A stretch of DNA of 64,000 nucleotides from Microbacterium sp. RU1D (GCF_900156435.1 NZ_FTPQ01000001.1:124001-188000), one strand, 5' to 3'; shown: positions 51,190 through 60,650, numbered from the stretch's first letter. A program made the numbers and translations. The notes: generated from the letters alone by a model not told the origin.

Positions 51190-52083
51190 TCATTTCAGTC
51201 CCGACGTTCCGACGCTCTCGACGAACCGACGCTGGATCAGCAGGAACAGGATCGCCAGCGGCAGCACCGCGATGAGCGAGCCCGCCATCATGACCCCCTG
51301 CGGGATGATGCCGCCCGGACCGGTCAGCAGCGTCAGCCCCGAGGTCACGGTGCCCATCTCGGAGTCGGTCGTGAACACGAGCGGCCAGAGCAGGTCGTTC
51401 CAGTTGTTGACGAAGGTGAAGATGCCGAGCGTCAGCAGCGCGGGCACCGCGTTGGGCAGGACGATGCTGCGGAAGATTCGCAGCTCGCTCGCCCCGTCGA
51501 TGCGTGCGGCGTTGTCGAGGTCTCGGGGCAGCGATAGGAAGAACTGGCGCAGGAAGAAGATGCCGAACGCATCGGCGGCGCGCGGGGCGATGAGCCCCGC
51601 GTAGGAGTTGACCCATCCGAGGTCGGACACGAGCTGGTAGATCGGGATCAGGGTCGCCTGGAACGGGATCATGAGGCTCGCGATGATCGCGATCAGCAGG
51701 ATCTTGTTCCCCCGGAAGTCCAGGCGCGCCAGGGCGTATGCGGCGAGCGAGTCGAACACCAACGCGAAGAGCGTCACCCCGCCCGCGAAGACGAAGCTGT
51801 TCGCGATCAGGCGCGCGAAGGGCAGCTCGGTGAAGATCCGCGCGAAATTGTCGAGCGTCCATTGACCGGGCAGGAGGGTCGGCGGGTAGGCGTTCACCTC
51901 GGCGACGGGCTTGAAGGCCGTGAACACGATGATGAGGATCGGCAGCATCAGCACGAGGGTCGCCGCGGCGACCAGGATGAGCAGCGCCGCCGAGACGAGG
52001 CGTCGACGACGCGCCTGCGGCGAGCGCCGCGGGGCGGAGACCCCGGATGCCGAGGCGACCGGGGCGGGGGCGAGGGCGGTCAT
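51190..52083 (-). CDS. Carbohydrate ABC transporter permease (CUT1, MalG-like)
   Basis: A 297-residue permease with about six helices. The conserved EAA-loop reads DNAARIDGASELRIFRSIVLP, where the ATPase docks. N-terminal 30 residues are basic and cytoplasmic. It pairs with the MalF-like permease whose stop overlaps its start (ATGA). No ATPase gene is encoded here, so a shared MsmK/MsiK-type ATPase elsewhere must energise the system, as is usual for actinobacterial CUT1 importers. Confidence 0.92.
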   Translation of the reverse strand: MTALAPAPVASASGVSAPRRSPQARRRRLVSAALLILVAAATLVLMLPILIIVFTAFKPVAEVNAYPPTLLPGQWTLDNFARIFTELPFARLIANSFVFAGGVTLFALVFDSLAAYALARLDFRGNKILLIAIIASLMIPFQATLIPIYQLVSDLGWVNSYAGLIAPRAADAFGIFFLRQFFLSLPRDLDNAARIDGASELRIFRSIVLPNAVPALLTLGIFTFVNNWNDLLWPLVFTTDSEMGTVTSGLTLLTGPGGIIPQGVMMAGSLIAVLPLAILFLLIQRRFVESVGTSGLK

Positions 52084-53042
52084 GCGGCATCCTTCTCTCG
52101 TCGTGAGAAGAAGAGGAACTGGGTCAGGCTCAGCACGAGGGTGATGAGCAGCAGGACGTACGACAGGGCCGAGGCGAACCCGAGCTCGAGCTTGCGGAAG
52201 CCGGACTGGTAGATCTCCATGACGATCGTCTGCGTGGTGCCGTAGGGGCCGCCGCCGGTCATGACGTAGATCTGGTCGAAGGCCTGCAGGGCGGCGATGA
52301 GGGCGACGATCACGACGAAGCCCATGGTGTTGCCGAGCATCGGGAAGGTGATGCTGCGGAAGCGCTGCCAGGCGCTCGCCCCGTCGACGCGCGCGGCCTC
52401 GTACAGGCTCGTCGGGATGTCCTGGAGCCCGGCGAGGAAGATCACCATGTAGAAGCCGAAGCTCTTCCAGACCGCGACGAGGACGACGGCCGGCATGGCG
52501 AGAGTCGGGTCTTGGAGGACGTTCCCGAGTTGGATGCCGAGACCCCGGAGCCAGTAGTTCAGCAGACCGATCTGCGGGTCGAGCAGGTACGACCACGCGA
52601 AGGCGGCCACGGCGAGCGACACGATGAACGGGGTGAACAGCGCGGTGCGGAACAGACCGCGCAGCGGCAGCAGCGGGTTGTTCAGCAGGAGCGCGAACGC
52701 GAGCGCCAGAGCGATCGCGATCGGGGTGAACAGCACGGCGTACAGGGCCGTGTTCCCCATCGCGCTCACGATGTCGGGGTCGGTGAACACGCGCGCGTAG
52801 TTCTCGAGGCCCACGAACTTCTCACGGCCGAAGCCACTGGCATCCGTGAACGACAGGCGCAGGGCCGAAACCATCGGCCACGCGACGAAGACCGTGAGGA
52901 TCACGATGGCCGGGGTGAGGAAGGCGACCACGGTGAGGCGGTGGCGGGGGCTGTGCCGCAGGGGCCCGCGTCCGCCGATCGGTGCCGGCGGCCGGTAGGC
53001 CCCGCGCCGACGGGGCGGCGCGCTCGGGGCGTGAGTGGTCAT
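52080..53042 (-). CDS. Carbohydrate ABC transporter permease (CUT1, MalF-like)
   Basis: A 320-residue permease with about six helices after a basic N-terminus. The EAA-loop is YEAARVDGASAWQRFRSITFP. FTDPDIVSAMGNTALYAVLF and LLDPQIGLLNYWLRGLG are typical of the MalF/UgpA group. ATG 53042 has AGGACGACA upstream; an in-frame ATG further out is not supported by a binding site. It acts with the MalG-like permease and the binding protein encoded upstream. Confidence 0.92.
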   Translation of the reverse strand: MTTHAPSAPPRRRGAYRPPAPIGGRGPLRHSPRHRLTVVAFLTPAIVILTVFVAWPMVSALRLSFTDASGFGREKFVGLENYARVFTDPDIVSAMGNTALYAVLFTPIAIALALAFALLLNNPLLPLRGLFRTALFTPFIVSLAVAAFAWSYLLDPQIGLLNYWLRGLGIQLGNVLQDPTLAMPAVVLVAVWKSFGFYMVIFLAGLQDIPTSLYEAARVDGASAWQRFRSITFPMLGNTMGFVVIVALIAALQAFDQIYVMTGGGPYGTTQTIVMEIYQSGFRKLELGFASALSYVLLLITLVLSLTQFLFFSRREKDAA

Positions 53043-53112
53043 TGTCGTCCTGTTCGGGAGGCGGGAAGGAAAGCACGGGAGGGGTGACGCGGGCACCCCT
53101 CCCGTGCGGTCG

Positions 53113-54375
53113 TCAGTTGATGGCCTGCTGGATCTTGTCCTGGGCCGTCGAGAGGAGTTCGTCGACGTCGCCGCCCGCGACCGCCTTCTGCGTGAGCTCG
53201 TCGATGTCGGTGATGACGTCGACGCTGTTCACGACACCGGGCAGGAGCGCCCGACCGGTCGGCGCGATCTCGCTGAGGGCGGCCACGACGGGGTTCGACT
53301 CCACCGCGCTGAGGGGGATGTCGGTGCGCAGGGGAGGCCATCCCGAGCCGAGCGACCACTGGGTCGCGACGTCCTTCTGGAAGAAGTAGGTGAAGAAGGC
53401 CTCGGCACCGGCGCGCTGCTGGTCGTCGGCCGACTCCGTGATGCCCATCGCGACGCCAATGGCCGAGGCGGCCTGCTCTGCGGGGCCGGCGGGAAGAGCG
53501 GCGATGCCGTAGTCGATGTTGTTCTCTTTCGCGATGGATGCCATCCACGGACCGCCGACGTGCATGGCGGCCTTGCCCGAGCTGAACAGCTGGTCGGCGG
53601 CGATGCCGTCGAGGCCGGTGGGCGAGATCTTGTCCTTCGTGATCGCGTCGGTCCAGTACTGGATGGTCGCGGCGTTCTCGGACGAGTCGATGACCGCCTT
53701 GTCGCCGCCGTCGACGATCTGGCCGCCACCACTGAGGAGCAGGCTCGGCCACAGGCCGTTCGCGACGGTGGCGTGGTCGGGGATCGCGACGCCGTACTCC
53801 TCGGGGGTGCCGTCTCCGTTCTCGTCGACGGTGAGCTTCTTGGCATCCGCGACCCAGGCGTCCCACGTGGCGGGCGGCTCGGTGATGCCGGCGGCCGTGA
53901 ACAGCGCCTTGTTGTAGAACATCGCGAGGGGGACGAACCCGGTGGGGACGCCGTACGGGGTGCCGCCCACGGTCACCATGTCGACGGCCTGGGAGACGAG
54001 GTCGGCCGTGTTGCTGTCGGCGGAGCCGTAGAAGTCGGTCAGATCGGCGAAAGCGCCGCGGTCGGCATAGACGGGCATGCGCTCGGCCGGCATCGCGACG
54101 ATCTGCGGTCCCTCCTTCGAGCTGAGCGCGGGCAGCAGGGTGTCGTCGATGACGGCCCAGGTCTTGGTCTCGGTCGTGATCTTGTACTGCTGCTGCGAGG
54201 CGTTGAAGTCGGCGACGATCTGGTCGAGGACCTTGCCGTCGGCCTCGGTGTAGCCGTGCCAGAACGTGATCTCGGCGGGGCCGTCCGACGCGGGGGTGGA
54301 CGAACCGGAGCAACCTGCGAGAAGCAGGGCCGCGGCGCCGACCGTCGCGAGGACGGAGGTGGTGCGCTTCATCAT
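53113..54375 (-). CDS. Extracellular solute-binding lipoprotein (CUT1)
   Basis: A 420-residue substrate-binding protein. Signal peptide with lipobox LLAGCSGS, then the CUT1 fold: ITFWHGYTEADGKVLDQIV, VGGTPYGVPTGFVPLAMFYNK and KAAMHVGGPWMASIA. It should bind an oligosaccharide, most likely an arabinose-containing one given the GH51 gene. AAAGG lies eight bases before ATG 54375. First gene of the operon behind the promoter and operator at 54441-54502. Confidence 0.92.
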   Translation of the reverse strand: MMKRTTSVLATVGAAALLLAGCSGSSTPASDGPAEITFWHGYTEADGKVLDQIVADFNASQQQYKITTETKTWAVIDDTLLPALSSKEGPQIVAMPAERMPVYADRGAFADLTDFYGSADSNTADLVSQAVDMVTVGGTPYGVPTGFVPLAMFYNKALFTAAGITEPPATWDAWVADAKKLTVDENGDGTPEEYGVAIPDHATVANGLWPSLLLSGGGQIVDGGDKAVIDSSENAATIQYWTDAITKDKISPTGLDGIAADQLFSSGKAAMHVGGPWMASIAKENNIDYGIAALPAGPAEQAASAIGVAMGITESADDQQRAGAEAFFTYFFQKDVATQWSLGSGWPPLRTDIPLSAVESNPVVAALSEIAPTGRALLPGVVNSVDVITDIDELTQKAVAGGDVDELLSTAQDKIQQAIN

Positions 54376-54440
54376 CTTCGATGCCTTTCGTGTGACTGCG
54401 TCGTCTTTTCGGCTCGGGTGCCGACCGTGGTGCAAGAGGA

Positions 54441-54502
54441 ATTTACAACGATGGAGGTAAACGTTGTAAATGGATGATCGCCCGCCCGTGACGGGTTGTC
54501 AA
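54441..54502 (-). promoter_or_regulatory. Promoter and LacI operators of the arabinoside operon
   Basis: On the minus strand TTGACA (54502-54497), 17-bp spacer and GATCAT (54479-54474). Just downstream ATTTACAACG (54441-54450) and CGTTGTAAAT (54462-54471) form 10-bp inverted arms, with half-sites like the TACAACGTTGCA site before the lacI gene (55556-55567). Confidence 0.75.
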
Positions 54503-54512
54503 GCGCCGATCG

Positions 54513-55526
54513 TCAGCGCGCCGTGGATTCGCGCTCGACCAGGCGGAAATCGACGAGCACCTCACGAGGCTCCTCATCGGCGGCATCGCCGGTGATGCGA
54601 CGGACGAGTTGATCCACGGCCACGCGCGCGATCTCCGAGCGTCCGGGGTCGATCGTCGTGAGGGCGGGTAGCGAGTACCGCGTCTCGTCGAGATCGTCGA
54701 ACCCGACGAGAGAAACCTCGTCCGGGATGCGGATGCCGCGCTCGAGCATCACGCGCATGGCACCGAGCGCGATCGAGTCGTTGAACGCGACGACTCCGTC
54801 GAACTCGACACCCGAGTCGAGCACCGCGCGCATCGCATCCGCCCCGTCGACACGATGCCAGCGGTCGACCGGCACCACGAGAGCGGGGTCGACGGCGACC
54901 CCCGCCTCGTCGAGAGCGGCCTCGTAGCCGCGGAGGCGAAGCCCCGCGGAGCCGACGATCTCGCCCGGGTGAGACCCGAGCGCGATCACGCGGCGACGAC
55001 CGGAGGCGAGCAGGTGGGCGGTGGCCTCGCGCGCCGCCTCGGTGTTGCGCATGGTCACGTGGTCGTGGGCGGAATGGAAGATCCGCTCCCCCAACAGCAC
55101 CATGGGCATGCCCACCTCGTCGAGCAGAGGTGCGTCGTCTTCACCGAGCGAGAGCACCGAGTAGAGCACTCCGTCGAGCCCCCGTCGGCGCGCTCCCCGC
55201 AGCGCCGCCAGCTCGCTGTCGCGATTGGCGTCGAACTGCTCGATGAGCACGGAGAACCCGTGCGCGCGGGCCGCCCGCATGACGTCGTCGGCGAGCTCGG
55301 CGAAGTAGGGATTGCGCAGATCCGGGACGATGAGCCCGATCATGTCGGCGCGTCCCGAGCGCAGACTCCGCGCCGCCTGATTCGGGCGGTACTGCAGCTC
55401 GTCGATGGCGGCCTCGACGCGTTCCCTTGTCTCGAGCCGCACGTGCGGGTAGTTGTTGATCACGTTCGAGACCGTCTTGATCGACACCCCCGCCGCGCGG
55501 GCCACGTCGTGCAGCGTCGCCGTCAT
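54513..55526 (-). CDS. LacI family regulator of the arabinoside operon
   Basis: A 337-residue LacI/GalR repressor: HTH LHDVARAAGVSIKTVSNVIN, hinge near PNQAARSLRSG, then the effector-binding domain (IGLIVPDLRNPYFAELADD to FDDLDETRYSLPALTTIDP). ATG 55526 fits the HTH start. It lies just upstream of, and co-directional with, the binding protein-permease-glycosidase operon and has its own operator at 55556-55567; both sites share ACAACGTT half-sites, so it should repress both until an arabinose-type inducer binds. Confidence 0.92.
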   Translation of the reverse strand: MTATLHDVARAAGVSIKTVSNVINNYPHVRLETRERVEAAIDELQYRPNQAARSLRSGRADMIGLIVPDLRNPYFAELADDVMRAARAHGFSVLIEQFDANRDSELAALRGARRRGLDGVLYSVLSLGEDDAPLLDEVGMPMVLLGERIFHSAHDHVTMRNTEAAREATAHLLASGRRRVIALGSHPGEIVGSAGLRLRGYEAALDEAGVAVDPALVVPVDRWHRVDGADAMRAVLDSGVEFDGVVAFNDSIALGAMRVMLERGIRIPDEVSLVGFDDLDETRYSLPALTTIDPGRSEIARVAVDQLVRRITGDAADEEPREVLVDFRLVERESTAR

Positions 55527-55551
55527 GGCATCCCCCCTCGTTCTGGTCGAG

Positions 55552-55567
55552 ACTCTACAACGTTGCA
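55552..55567 (-). promoter_or_regulatory. Autoregulatory LacI operator with -10 box
   Basis: TACAACGTTGCA (55556-55567) is a LacI-type palindrome with one mismatched pair; TAGAGT (55557-55552 on the minus strand) overlaps its edge and is the likely -10 of the lacI gene. Confidence 0.6.
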
Positions 55568-55607
55568 TACCGCGGCCTGGGCGGCGAGCGATGGTGACTG
55601 TCAAAAC

Positions 55608-55636
55608 ACCCGGACGTCGCAAAAAATCGTCCGGGT
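55608..55636 (-). terminator. Terminator of the PutA-like gene
   Basis: ACCCGGACG (55608-55616) pairs with CGTCCGGGT (55628-55636); 11-base loop. On the minus-strand RNA a GTTTTG run follows. It lies 62 bases after the stop of the large gene. Confidence 0.75.
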
Positions 55637-55698
55637 TTCTCGGACACTCGGGAGAGATTCGAGCGGGTGCGGGTGCGGGGGGCAGGGCGCCCGCGGCG

Positions 55699-58600
55699 TC
55701 AGATCACCTCGGCGCTCCAGGCGTCGACGCGCCCGAAGCGGAACGCCCCGATCGACACCGCCTGCTCGCGCAGGAACGGGAGCAGCTCGAGGCGCCCGGC
55801 GGTGGTGACCTCGTCGGCGTAGAGGGTGAGCGACACGTCGGCCCCCACCGTCTCGGCGACCGCCGCGCGCACCGCGGCGACCGACGCGGCCGGACCCACC
55901 ACACGCACCCGCGCCGGCCGCGGAGCGAGAACCGGATCGTCGGCGCCGGGCTCGGCATCCGGGATGCCACCCGCCAGGCGCTGCAGCCACTCCTGGTCGC
56001 TCTCGACCGAGACCGCGATCTCGCTCTCGCCGAGCAGGTGCCGCACCGCGGCGGGGAGCCCCACGGGGGTGCTGAGCGAGAACGTCGAGCCCGAACGCAC
56101 CGCCGCCACGAGCACGCGCAGCACCGCCTGCCACGAGGCGTCGGCGGTCGCCCGCACGGCCACGTCGGCCGGACGGTAGCGGCGGAGGTTGCGCTCGACG
56201 CCGAGACGCGAGACGTCGCGCACGCGGCCGTACTCGCGATCCCACGCCACCGCGTCCGAGAGGGCACCGCGGCGGAGCCAGTCGAACGCCTCGTACGACA
56301 GGGTCGGCTGCGCGGCCTCGATGAGGGCGGTGATGCGGCTGTCGAGTCCGCGCAGGTGCAGCGTCGACGACGACGCCCCGCCAGTGGAGGGCCGCCACGA
56401 GCCGAGCGTGACGAGCCGGTTCGGCCCGCCCGACATCGCGCCGTCGCCGACCGCGGCCTCACCCCACCCGCCGAGCGGCTCGCGTTGCACCACCGCGCCC
56501 GTCAACGGACGGTTCACCCGCAGCACGGCGGCCTCGACGGTGTCGAGCCACAGGTCGAGGTCGGCGGTGTCGCGCGTGTGCAGGCCCGCGACGAAGCCGG
56601 AGCCGATCGCGTTCTGCAGCTCGATCGCCCGCGTCACGGTGGGGGCGTGCAGGATGCCGAGCACCGGCGCCGCCACGGCGGCCCTGGTCAGGTGCGACCC
56701 GGCGGTCACGCCCGTGCGCACGCCCGGCGACCAGAACCGACCGGCCGTGTCGGGCCCGAGGTCGAGTTCGCGCGGCTCGATCAGCCATCGTTCGCCGTCG
56801 CCGAGCACCGTCAGGGCCCGCCGCACCTCGCCCGCCGGCTCCTCCACCAGCGGCCCGACGTCGGACAGCGGATCATCGGCCGGGCCGACGCGCAGCGACG
56901 ACACGGCATCCTTCAGCTGCTCCGCGAAACGCGCGGAGCGCGCGACCGCGCCGACGAGGATCACCAGCGACACCGCGGTGGCCGCCTGGCCCGCGCGGGC
57001 GAAGGCTCCGGCCACGATGTCGGCGACGGCCTCGTCGAGGTCGGCGGACGGCGCCACGATCACGGCGTTGCGCCCTGCGGTGAACGCCTGCAGGCGCAAC
57101 GAGGGGCGCCAGCCGGCGAAGCGCTCGGCGGTGGTCCGGGCCCCGGCGAGCAGCACGCGGTCGACGCCGGGGTGGGCGATCAGGGCCCGACCCGAGGCGT
57201 CCTCGTTCAGGTCGACGTAGGCGAGCACGTCGCGGGGGACACCCGCCGCCCACAGGGCCTCGGCGACGACCGCCCCGGCGCGACGCGCGCGCGGCGACGG
57301 CGTGAGCAGCACGCCCGACCCGGCGGCCAGCGCGGCGAGCGTCTCGGCGGCGCAGAGCCCCACCGACGCGTTCCACCGCGGTGCGACGACCGTGAGGCGA
57401 TCGGGGACGAACACCGCCCCCGGCACCCGATCGAGCTCCTTGGCCGTGGAGGCGTAGTACGCGGCGGCGTCGACCGCCTGGCTCACCTCCGCGTCGGCTT
57501 CGGCGAGCAGCGAGCCGCCCTCCGACGCGAGCACCTCGATGAGCTCCGCGCGGCGATGGGCGAGGGTCCGCGACGCGGCCTGCAGCACCGCGGACCGATC
57601 GGCGGCGGCCAACGCGCCCCACGCTTCGGCGCCCTCGCGCACCCGCGCGACGACCTCGTCGAGACCGGACTCGTCGTCGATGCGTCCGGCGGCCGCCGTC
57701 GCGTCGCCCGCGGTCGAGCCGCCCACGCGGTCGAGCACGGCGAGCGCCCAGGCGCGGTCGGCGGCGACGGTCGGGTCGGTGTCGGCGGCGTTGCGGAAAC
57801 CCGCCGCGCCCCCGGCGAGCTCCGCGCTCTCGCGCGACGAGAACACGGCGGTGTCGACGAACGCCTGCCCGCCGAACAGCATCTGCTGCACGTCGGGGCC
57901 GAGGGCGGAGGTGTCCTCGGATGCCGCGGCATGGCGCGCGATGCCGAGCACGGCCTGCGTCAGACCGGGGTCGTCGGCGTCGGCGTCCGCGGGATCGCGC
58001 AGGATCGCCGGGTCGTGCTCGACGTCGCGCTGCGGCGCGCGCACCGCGGGCGGCGGCGCGTCGGCTCCGGCGAGGGCGCGGCGGGCGCGGGCGACGACGG
58101 CGGCGGTCTCGGGTACCGCCGTGGCGGGGTCGTCCTCGACGCTCGACGCGTCGTCGAGGGCGCTGGTCGGCGCGTCGAGCGGGAGGGCGGGAGCGGCGGC
58201 GACCGTCGCGGCTGCGGCGGCGGCCAGGGGAGCTGCGACCGCGTCGAGGTCGTCGGGGTGCACGACGGCGACGGCGCGCACGTGAGCGGCGTCGGGGGTC
58301 CACGTCGTCACTCGCGGCAGCACGAGGGCGACGTCGGCGCCCGCCTCCTCGCCGAGCGCCAGGGCGAGGGCGGCGCGCTCCGGGTCGGCCGTGGCGACCT
58401 CGACACGCACGCCGTCGAGGGCGCGCGCACTGAGCGCCTCGCGCAGCACCCGCACGAGAGCGGCATCGACGTCGTCGCGCGTGGCGACCGCGGGCGCCTG
58501 CCATCCGTGACGGGCGGCGGTCACGGCATCCGGGGTCTCGATCGGGGCGTCGTCGAGGCGCAGGGTGAGGCGCTCGCCGCCGTCCTGCGCGCGCCGGCGC

Positions 58601-59409
58601 GCCCACGCCGCGAGCTCCCGCACCGCGTCGACTGTCTCGGTCACGCCCACGGGGAGGGCGATGCCCGCGCGCATGCCGGTCAGGCGCGGTTCCTCGAGCA
58701 CGCGCGTGAGCACGGCGACGGTCGCGTCGAGCTCGGCGCGGTCACGGACGACGAGCGTGAGGTGGGTGTGCGCGGCGAGCGCGTCGAGGAACAGCGGCAG
58801 TACGCGCTCGGCCGCGTGCTCGACCTCGGCGTCGAAGGCCCAGGGCGACCGGCTGGCGACCGCGTCGGCCAGTGAGAGCGAGACACGATCGACGTCGTCG
58901 CGGGTGACGAGGGCACGGATGCCGTCGAGCCGGCGTCGTGCGGTCGTGTCGCCGAGCACGGCGGGTCCGACCAGGCGCAGGTCGGGGGTCACACCCTCGT
59001 CGGCGACCGCGCCGAGGTCGACGGCGAGGCGTTCGGGACGCGCGTCGACGACGAGGGCTCCGACGAGGTCCCGCAGCGCGCGCTTGGCGAGGGGGACGGC
59101 GGGCGTGGGCATGACGGGCGCGACCGCGCCGCCGAGCTGCAGCGCACCGCGGACGAACCACGGGAGCGTGGAGGGCACGACCTCGGCCAGGCGGTGCAGG
59201 GCCGCGGCCGACGCGGTCAGGCTCTCGGGCCGGAGCACCCCGTCGACGGCGGCCGCGGTGAACTCCGCGGCCTCGGCATCGCCGGCGAGGTCGCCGCCGC
59301 GGGTCGGGGCGACGGTCCGCGGCGAGAACGCGGAGATGCGCGTCGCGGCACGCGCGGCGACGTCGGAGGAGAGCGCAGGACCGGTGGCGCGAGGGTCGTT
59401 CGTGCTCAT
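55699..59409 (-). CDS. PutA-like protein (proline dehydrogenase / aldehyde dehydrogenase), active-site residues apparently lost
   Basis: A 1236-residue protein with the PutA outline: a helical N-terminus (PWFVRGALQLGG), a PRODH-like TIM-barrel region (about 110-400), an Ala-rich linker, an aldehyde dehydrogenase domain (about 490-1000) and a C-terminal extension as in long PutA proteins. Typical PutA converts proline to glutamate. Here the ALDH nucleophile motif GQxC reads GQAAT (Ala809 where Cys is expected), the general-base Glu position reads AFTAGRN (Phe776), and the PRODH lysine and arginine-pair blocks are not recognisable. It may be regulatory, structural or a changed enzyme. TAGGCT lies seven bases before ATG 59409: leaderless. 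Confidence 0.75.
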   Translation of the reverse strand: MSTNDPRATGPALSSDVAARAATRISAFSPRTVAPTRGGDLAGDAEAAEFTAAAVDGVLRPESLTASAAALHRLAEVVPSTLPWFVRGALQLGGAVAPVMPTPAVPLAKRALRDLVGALVVDARPERLAVDLGAVADEGVTPDLRLVGPAVLGDTTARRRLDGIRALVTRDDVDRVSLSLADAVASRSPWAFDAEVEHAAERVLPLFLDALAAHTHLTLVVRDRAELDATVAVLTRVLEEPRLTGMRAGIALPVGVTETVDAVRELAAWARRRAQDGGERLTLRLDDAPIETPDAVTAARHGWQAPAVATRDDVDAALVRVLREALSARALDGVRVEVATADPERAALALALGEEAGADVALVLPRVTTWTPDAAHVRAVAVVHPDDLDAVAAPLAAAAAATVAAAPALPLDAPTSALDDASSVEDDPATAVPETAAVVARARRALAGADAPPPAVRAPQRDVEHDPAILRDPADADADDPGLTQAVLGIARHAAASEDTSALGPDVQQMLFGGQAFVDTAVFSSRESAELAGGAAGFRNAADTDPTVAADRAWALAVLDRVGGSTAGDATAAAGRIDDESGLDEVVARVREGAEAWGALAAADRSAVLQAASRTLAHRRAELIEVLASEGGSLLAEADAEVSQAVDAAAYYASTAKELDRVPGAVFVPDRLTVVAPRWNASVGLCAAETLAALAAGSGVLLTPSPRARRAGAVVAEALWAAGVPRDVLAYVDLNEDASGRALIAHPGVDRVLLAGARTTAERFAGWRPSLRLQAFTAGRNAVIVAPSADLDEAVADIVAGAFARAGQAATAVSLVILVGAVARSARFAEQLKDAVSSLRVGPADDPLSDVGPLVEEPAGEVRRALTVLGDGERWLIEPRELDLGPDTAGRFWSPGVRTGVTAGSHLTRAAVAAPVLGILHAPTVTRAIELQNAIGSGFVAGLHTRDTADLDLWLDTVEAAVLRVNRPLTGAVVQREPLGGWGEAAVGDGAMSGGPNRLVTLGSWRPSTGGASSSTLHLRGLDSRITALIEAAQPTLSYEAFDWLRRGALSDAVAWDREYGRVRDVSRLGVERNLRRYRPADVAVRATADASWQAVLRVLVAAVRSGSTFSLSTPVGLPAAVRHLLGESEIAVSVESDQEWLQRLAGGIPDAEPGADDPVLAPRPARVRVVGPAASVAAVRAAVAETVGADVSLTLYADEVTTAGRLELLPFLREQAVSIGAFRFGRVDAWSAEVI

Positions 59410-59416
59410 GAGCGTC

Positions 59417-59422
59417 AGCCTA
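59417..59422 (-). promoter_or_regulatory. -10 box of the PutA-like gene (leaderless)
   Basis: TAGGCT on the minus strand, seven bases before the ATG at 59409, identical in sequence and spacing to the box before the gene at 35440. Confidence 0.6.
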
Positions 59423-59647
59423 AACACCGCGCGCGTGGCATCCCGGCGGCCCGCCGCGCAAGCTGCGGATCGGGGCGGCGCACCGCACGGGTGACGCTCC
59501 GCGCCGCCGGCCTCCCGGCGCCGAGGCGCGAGCGGCCCGCCGGCCCCGGCATCCGTCCGCCCCACCGGCGCGGGGCGTCACAGAGGCGCGGGCCGGGCAC
59601 CGCTTTTCGCTACTGTCGGTGCAGCCCCCACATCGACGGAGATCCGC

Positions 59648-60625
59648 ATGGCCCAGACGTTCACCGACCTTCCCCTCGAACTCCTCACCGAGTACCGACC
59701 GGCGCTCACCGCGCCCGACGACCTCGACGTGTTCTGGGACGAGACGCTCGCCGAGGCCCGCGCGGCCGCCGGCCCCCTCCGGCTCGCCGACGTCGCGTCG
59801 CCGGTGCGGACGCTGCGCGTGCAGGACCTCACCTTCACGGGGTTCGGCGGCGACGAGATCCGGGGCTGGGTGGTGCGTCCGCACGGCGACGAAGAGCTGC
59901 CGGCGGTCGTCGAGTTCATCGGCTACGGCGGAGGACGGGGCCTCCCCGGCGAGAAGACCGCGTGGGCGACGGCCGGCTACGTCCACGTCATCATGGACAC
60001 GCGGGGGCAGGGGTCGTCGTGGAGCGTGGGCGACACCCCCGATCCGCACGGTTCGTCCGCCGCCTACCCGGGCGTCATGACCCGTGGCATCCTCGATCCC
60101 CGCGACTACTACTACCGCCGGTTGTACACGGACGCCGCGCGGCTGGTCGACGAGGTCTCGCGACTCGAGGGCGTCGACGCCTCGCGCATCGCCGTGACCG
60201 GCGGCAGCCAGGGCGGCGGACTCGCGATCGCGGCTGCCGCGCTGGCGGGCGACGCGGTGGCCGCACTCCTGCCCGACGTGCCGTTCCTCGCCGACTTCCC
60301 GAACGCGATCGTGCGCACCCCGCTCGCCCCGTTCACCGAGATCACCCGGTTCCTCTCGATCCACCGGGATGCCGAAGAGGCGGTGCTGCGCACGCTCTCG
60401 TACGTCGACGGAGCCATCCTCGCCCGCCGCATCACCGCGCCCGCGCTCTTCTCGGTCGCCCTGATGGACGACGTCGTGCTGCCCTCGGGCGTCTTCGCGT
60501 CGTTCCACGCCCTGGCATCCACCGATGCCGCGATCGAGGTGTACCGCTACAACGGCCATGAGGGCGGCGGCTACCGGCACTTCATGAAGCAGGTGGCCTG
60601 GCTCGACGCCCGCTTCGGGCGCTGA
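59648..60625 (+). CDS. Acetylxylan esterase / cephalosporin-C deacetylase family protein
   Basis: A 325-residue alpha/beta hydrolase of the AXE1 family. EFIGYGGGRGLP forms the oxyanion region, MDTRGQGSS the strand-4 block, GGSQGGGLAIA the nucleophile elbow, Asp lies in ALMDDVVLPS and His in YNGHEGGGYRH. Members remove acetyl groups from xylo-oligosaccharides or small molecules and act as cytoplasmic hexamers. ATG 59648 has GGAGATCC upstream, with TACTGT at 59611-59616 as probable -10. It fits the plant-polysaccharide theme of the window. Confidence 0.9.
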   Translation: MAQTFTDLPLELLTEYRPALTAPDDLDVFWDETLAEARAAAGPLRLADVASPVRTLRVQDLTFTGFGGDEIRGWVVRPHGDEELPAVVEFIGYGGGRGLPGEKTAWATAGYVHVIMDTRGQGSSWSVGDTPDPHGSSAAYPGVMTRGILDPRDYYYRRLYTDAARLVDEVSRLEGVDASRIAVTGGSQGGGLAIAAAALAGDAVAALLPDVPFLADFPNAIVRTPLAPFTEITRFLSIHRDAEEAVLRTLSYVDGAILARRITAPALFSVALMDDVVLPSGVFASFHALASTDAAIEVYRYNGHEGGGYRHFMKQVAWLDARFGR

Positions 60626-60650
60626 GCCGCGCGGCTTCCGCCGGTTCAGC
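60621..60650. terminator. Bidirectional terminator holding both stop codons
   Basis: GCTGAGCCG (60621-60629) pairs with CGGTTCAGC (60642-60650), one G.U pair. The TGA of the esterase (60623-60625) and the TGA of the convergent thioesterase (60648-60646) lie inside the two arms. Confidence 0.65.

Noticed and set aside
55453..58875. A very long open frame antisense to the PutA-like gene
   Set aside because: High-GC coding DNA gives long antisense frames; composition is Arg/Gly/His-rich with no recognisable family, and the sense frame has clear PutA domains.
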